Assembly (NCBI GenBank): GCA_963575745.1
Contig: CAUYUJ010001447.1
Span: 818,680 to 882,679 of the forward strand
Source: Prorocentrum cordatum
Lineage: Eukaryota; Sar; Dinophyceae; Prorocentrales; Prorocentraceae
DNA: 64,000 nucleotides
Direction: 5' to 3'
The notes beneath the pieces were generated by a model. That model made no database searches. It had not been told where the DNA came from and was given only the letters and a program-made list of their open reading frames with translations. Position numbers and translations under genes: made by a program. Each line of letters starts with the position of its first letter. Position 1 is the first letter of the stretch. Shown one piece after another: positions 62,590-64,000 of this stretch.

Positions 62590-63090
62590 TCACGGACCCC
62601 CCTCCGAACAGAGCGTGATGGCATCTGGCTCCAACGTCGCCTCCGGCAACTCACACAATAACGACAGCGCATGCTGCCACCGCCCCGCTTTCGCGCACGC
62701 GCTGACCACTGCACTGTAGACGATGACATCGGGCTCCAGATTAGCGCTCCACACCTGGGACAATAGCAGCAACGCCTGCTGCCACTGTCCGGCTTTTTCG
62801 CACGCGCTGACTCCGGCGCTGTAGCTGATGACGTCCAGATGAAGCGCCGCTCCCTTGAACTGGCGCAGCACGAGCAGCGCCCGCTGCCATTGCCCACCTT
62901 TTCCCAAAGCGCTGATGGCAGCATTGTGCAAGATGGTACTCACTTGCACGCGGAAGCGTATTGCATCTCGGAGAAGATGCAATGCCGCGCTCCACTGCTT
63001 CACGCCTCCATGATTCTTGATGGCAGCCGTAACGGCAGAAGCATCCCGTTGAGACTGGCACTGTGCAGGTGCCCCGTGCACCAGCATCAT
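62590..63090 (-). CDS. Pentatricopeptide-repeat protein fragment or exon
   Basis: First in-frame ATG pair at 63,090 (MMLVHGAPAQ); the frame is open a further 16 codons upstream without ATG, to a TGA. Units: a weak one (SAVTAAIKNHGGVKQWSAAL), then ILHNAAISALGKGGQWQRAL, SYSAGVSACEKAGQWQQALL and VYSAVVSACAKAGRWQHALS, each 35 residues apart. The next unit breaks off at LEPDAIT and the frame ends at a TGA 9 codons later (62,590). The break is at the same repeat position as in the 49-kb gene, so either an intron starts here or the gene is truncated. A shifted upstream frame (VSFVDAGLTAVARDLEASPC) may be the true N-terminus. RNA-binding role inferred from the family. Confidence 0.75.
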   Translation of the reverse strand: MMLVHGAPAQCQSQRDASAVTAAIKNHGGVKQWSAALHLLRDAIRFRVQVSTILHNAAISALGKGGQWQRALLVLRQFKGAALHLDVISYSAGVSACEKAGQWQQALLLLSQVWSANLEPDVIVYSAVVSACAKAGRWQHALSLLCELPEATLEPDAITLCSEGGP

Positions 63091-63520
63091 ACGTAGCCAA
63101 GCGTCGTGAGCAGGGCGATGCTTCGAGGTCACGCGCAACCGCAGTCAATCCAGCGTCTACAAAACTAACTGCACTTGAGCGCCTATCCTGGGGAGCGCAA
63201 GCCAAATCAGCCTCAAGTAAACATGCGAATGCTGAAGGCCAGCTGCGTCCAACTGCTTGGACGGACGCACCCTAGCCATAGACAGAGATACCTATGTATA
63301 TGCGCTAATGGTCGGCCCGCGTTTGGCCAGTCCACTCATGCGGCGGAGGGGCGGAGGGGGGGCGGAGTACCCAGCAGATACTCGAAGAACCACCCTGCGT
63401 GCGACCCAGCTTCACCTCATCACGCTGCTGCTCTGGGCCTCCGTGTCTGGAGGCGGGACACATTCTGGGTGCCGCTCCTGCTATCTCAAGCACGGCACAT
63501 GCCTATGACATCGTGCTGCG
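63091..63520. other. No gene supported
   Basis: 5' flank of the PPR frame on the minus strand; no motif. Confidence 0.4.
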
Positions 63521-63523
63521 CGC

Positions 63524-63599
63524 GCCTCCTCCTCCTCCTCCTCCTCCTCCTCCTCCTCCTCCTCCTCCTCCTCCTCCTCCTCCTCCTCCTCCTCCTCCG
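63524..63599. repeat. (CTC)n microsatellite
   Basis: Pure CTC run of 25 units. Confidence 0.95.
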
Positions 63600-64000
63600 T
63601 TCAAACCCACCGCGAGTCCTGTACCCGAGCACACTCCGACCAGGATCTCGACGCGGACTCGGCCCCTTGGCGACGATCACCACTCGCTCCTCTGGAGGCA
63701 CCAGGCTTCAAAATGCGTCTGGCTCCTTGCCCTCTTCGCCCTCCTCGCCCACCTCCTGGTGCGCGCGAGTCGCCGACGGCGTCTCGTCAATCCCGATGGA
63801 GGGCCCCCTGGGCCCGCTTCGTCCCTGGGAGGACGCCCTCGCGGCGCCTGGCTTCGACCCGCCTGGCACATCGAGCGCACCCAGCCTCGTGCCCTCTCCT
63901 CGTGTTGTGCGCGTATGGGTGCAGGGCCCTCGTCTGCCTAATTGAGGGACACAGAGTGCCGCCTCGCCTTTTCCGCCCCGCCGCTGCGGGTCGCCGCTGC
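63600..64000. other. No gene supported
   Basis: A plus frame across the CTC run continues with one hydrophobic stretch (VWLLALFALLAHLLV, about 63,718-63,762) and an Arg/Gly/Pro tail to 63,941. The hydrophobic segment could be a membrane helix, but nothing else supports a gene. Confidence 0.35.

Noticed and set aside
1-64000. Dinoflagellate spliced-leader genes or relict leader sequences
   Set aside because: I looked for the conserved TTTTGGCTCAAG core on both strands and did not see it. A scan by program would be safer.

Overview
This window reads as nuclear DNA of a dinoflagellate. The basis is indirect but consistent. There are three pentatricopeptide-repeat (PPR) reading frames of the '[VI]SYNAAISACEKxGQW' type that is abundant in dinoflagellates, a decayed non-LTR (LINE) retrotransposon with an APE endonuclease, a decayed Ty1/copia retrotransposon with a degenerate 'DPGA' protease and a G/K/R-rich Gag tail, degenerate TTTAGGG telomere-type motifs, and a very GC-rich background crowded with triplet microsatellites. 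A Prorocentrum-like genome would fit, but the species cannot be fixed from this sequence. No rRNA, tRNA, CRISPR, bacterial operon or complete housekeeping gene is seen.

Layout. 1-17.9 kb: no supported gene; dispersed short repeats, several inverted-repeat (MITE-like) elements, long (CTC/GAG)n tracts, and two copies of a composite module built on an 83-bp tandem repeat (11.6-13.3 kb). 18.0-27.8 kb: one old copia element on the + strand (gag, protease, integrase, RT, RNase H in that order), bounded by ~115-bp direct repeats that carry a U2-snRNA-like core, and split by a 1.5-kb foldback-type element (21.3-22.8 kb). 27.8-40 kb: triplet repeats, MITEs and dispersed repeat families. 40.6-43.1 kb: an inverted copy of the 83-bp module next to the best gene of the window, a 13-repeat PPR protein on the minus strand. 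43.8-47.7 kb: a higher-order satellite whose units begin with degenerate TTTAGGG repeats and a conserved small ORF. 48.1-49.8 kb: a fourth 83-bp module and a second PPR exon set (minus). 51-54 kb: AAC repeats, MITE copies, low-complexity DNA. 55.4-56.8 kb: stacked G-rich satellites. 56.9-61.8 kb: LINE (minus), inactivated by frameshifts, a stop codon and loss of a catalytic aspartate. 62.6-63.1 kb: a third PPR exon (minus). 63.1-64 kb: no supported gene.

Functionally, only the PPR frames look like host genes; family knowledge suggests RNA binding in plastid or mitochondrion, but no targeting peptide is visible. Everything else is transposon debris, short non-autonomous elements or satellite DNA. 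Most long ORFs here are repeat translations: arrays with periods divisible by three stay open on both strands and should not be read as proteins.
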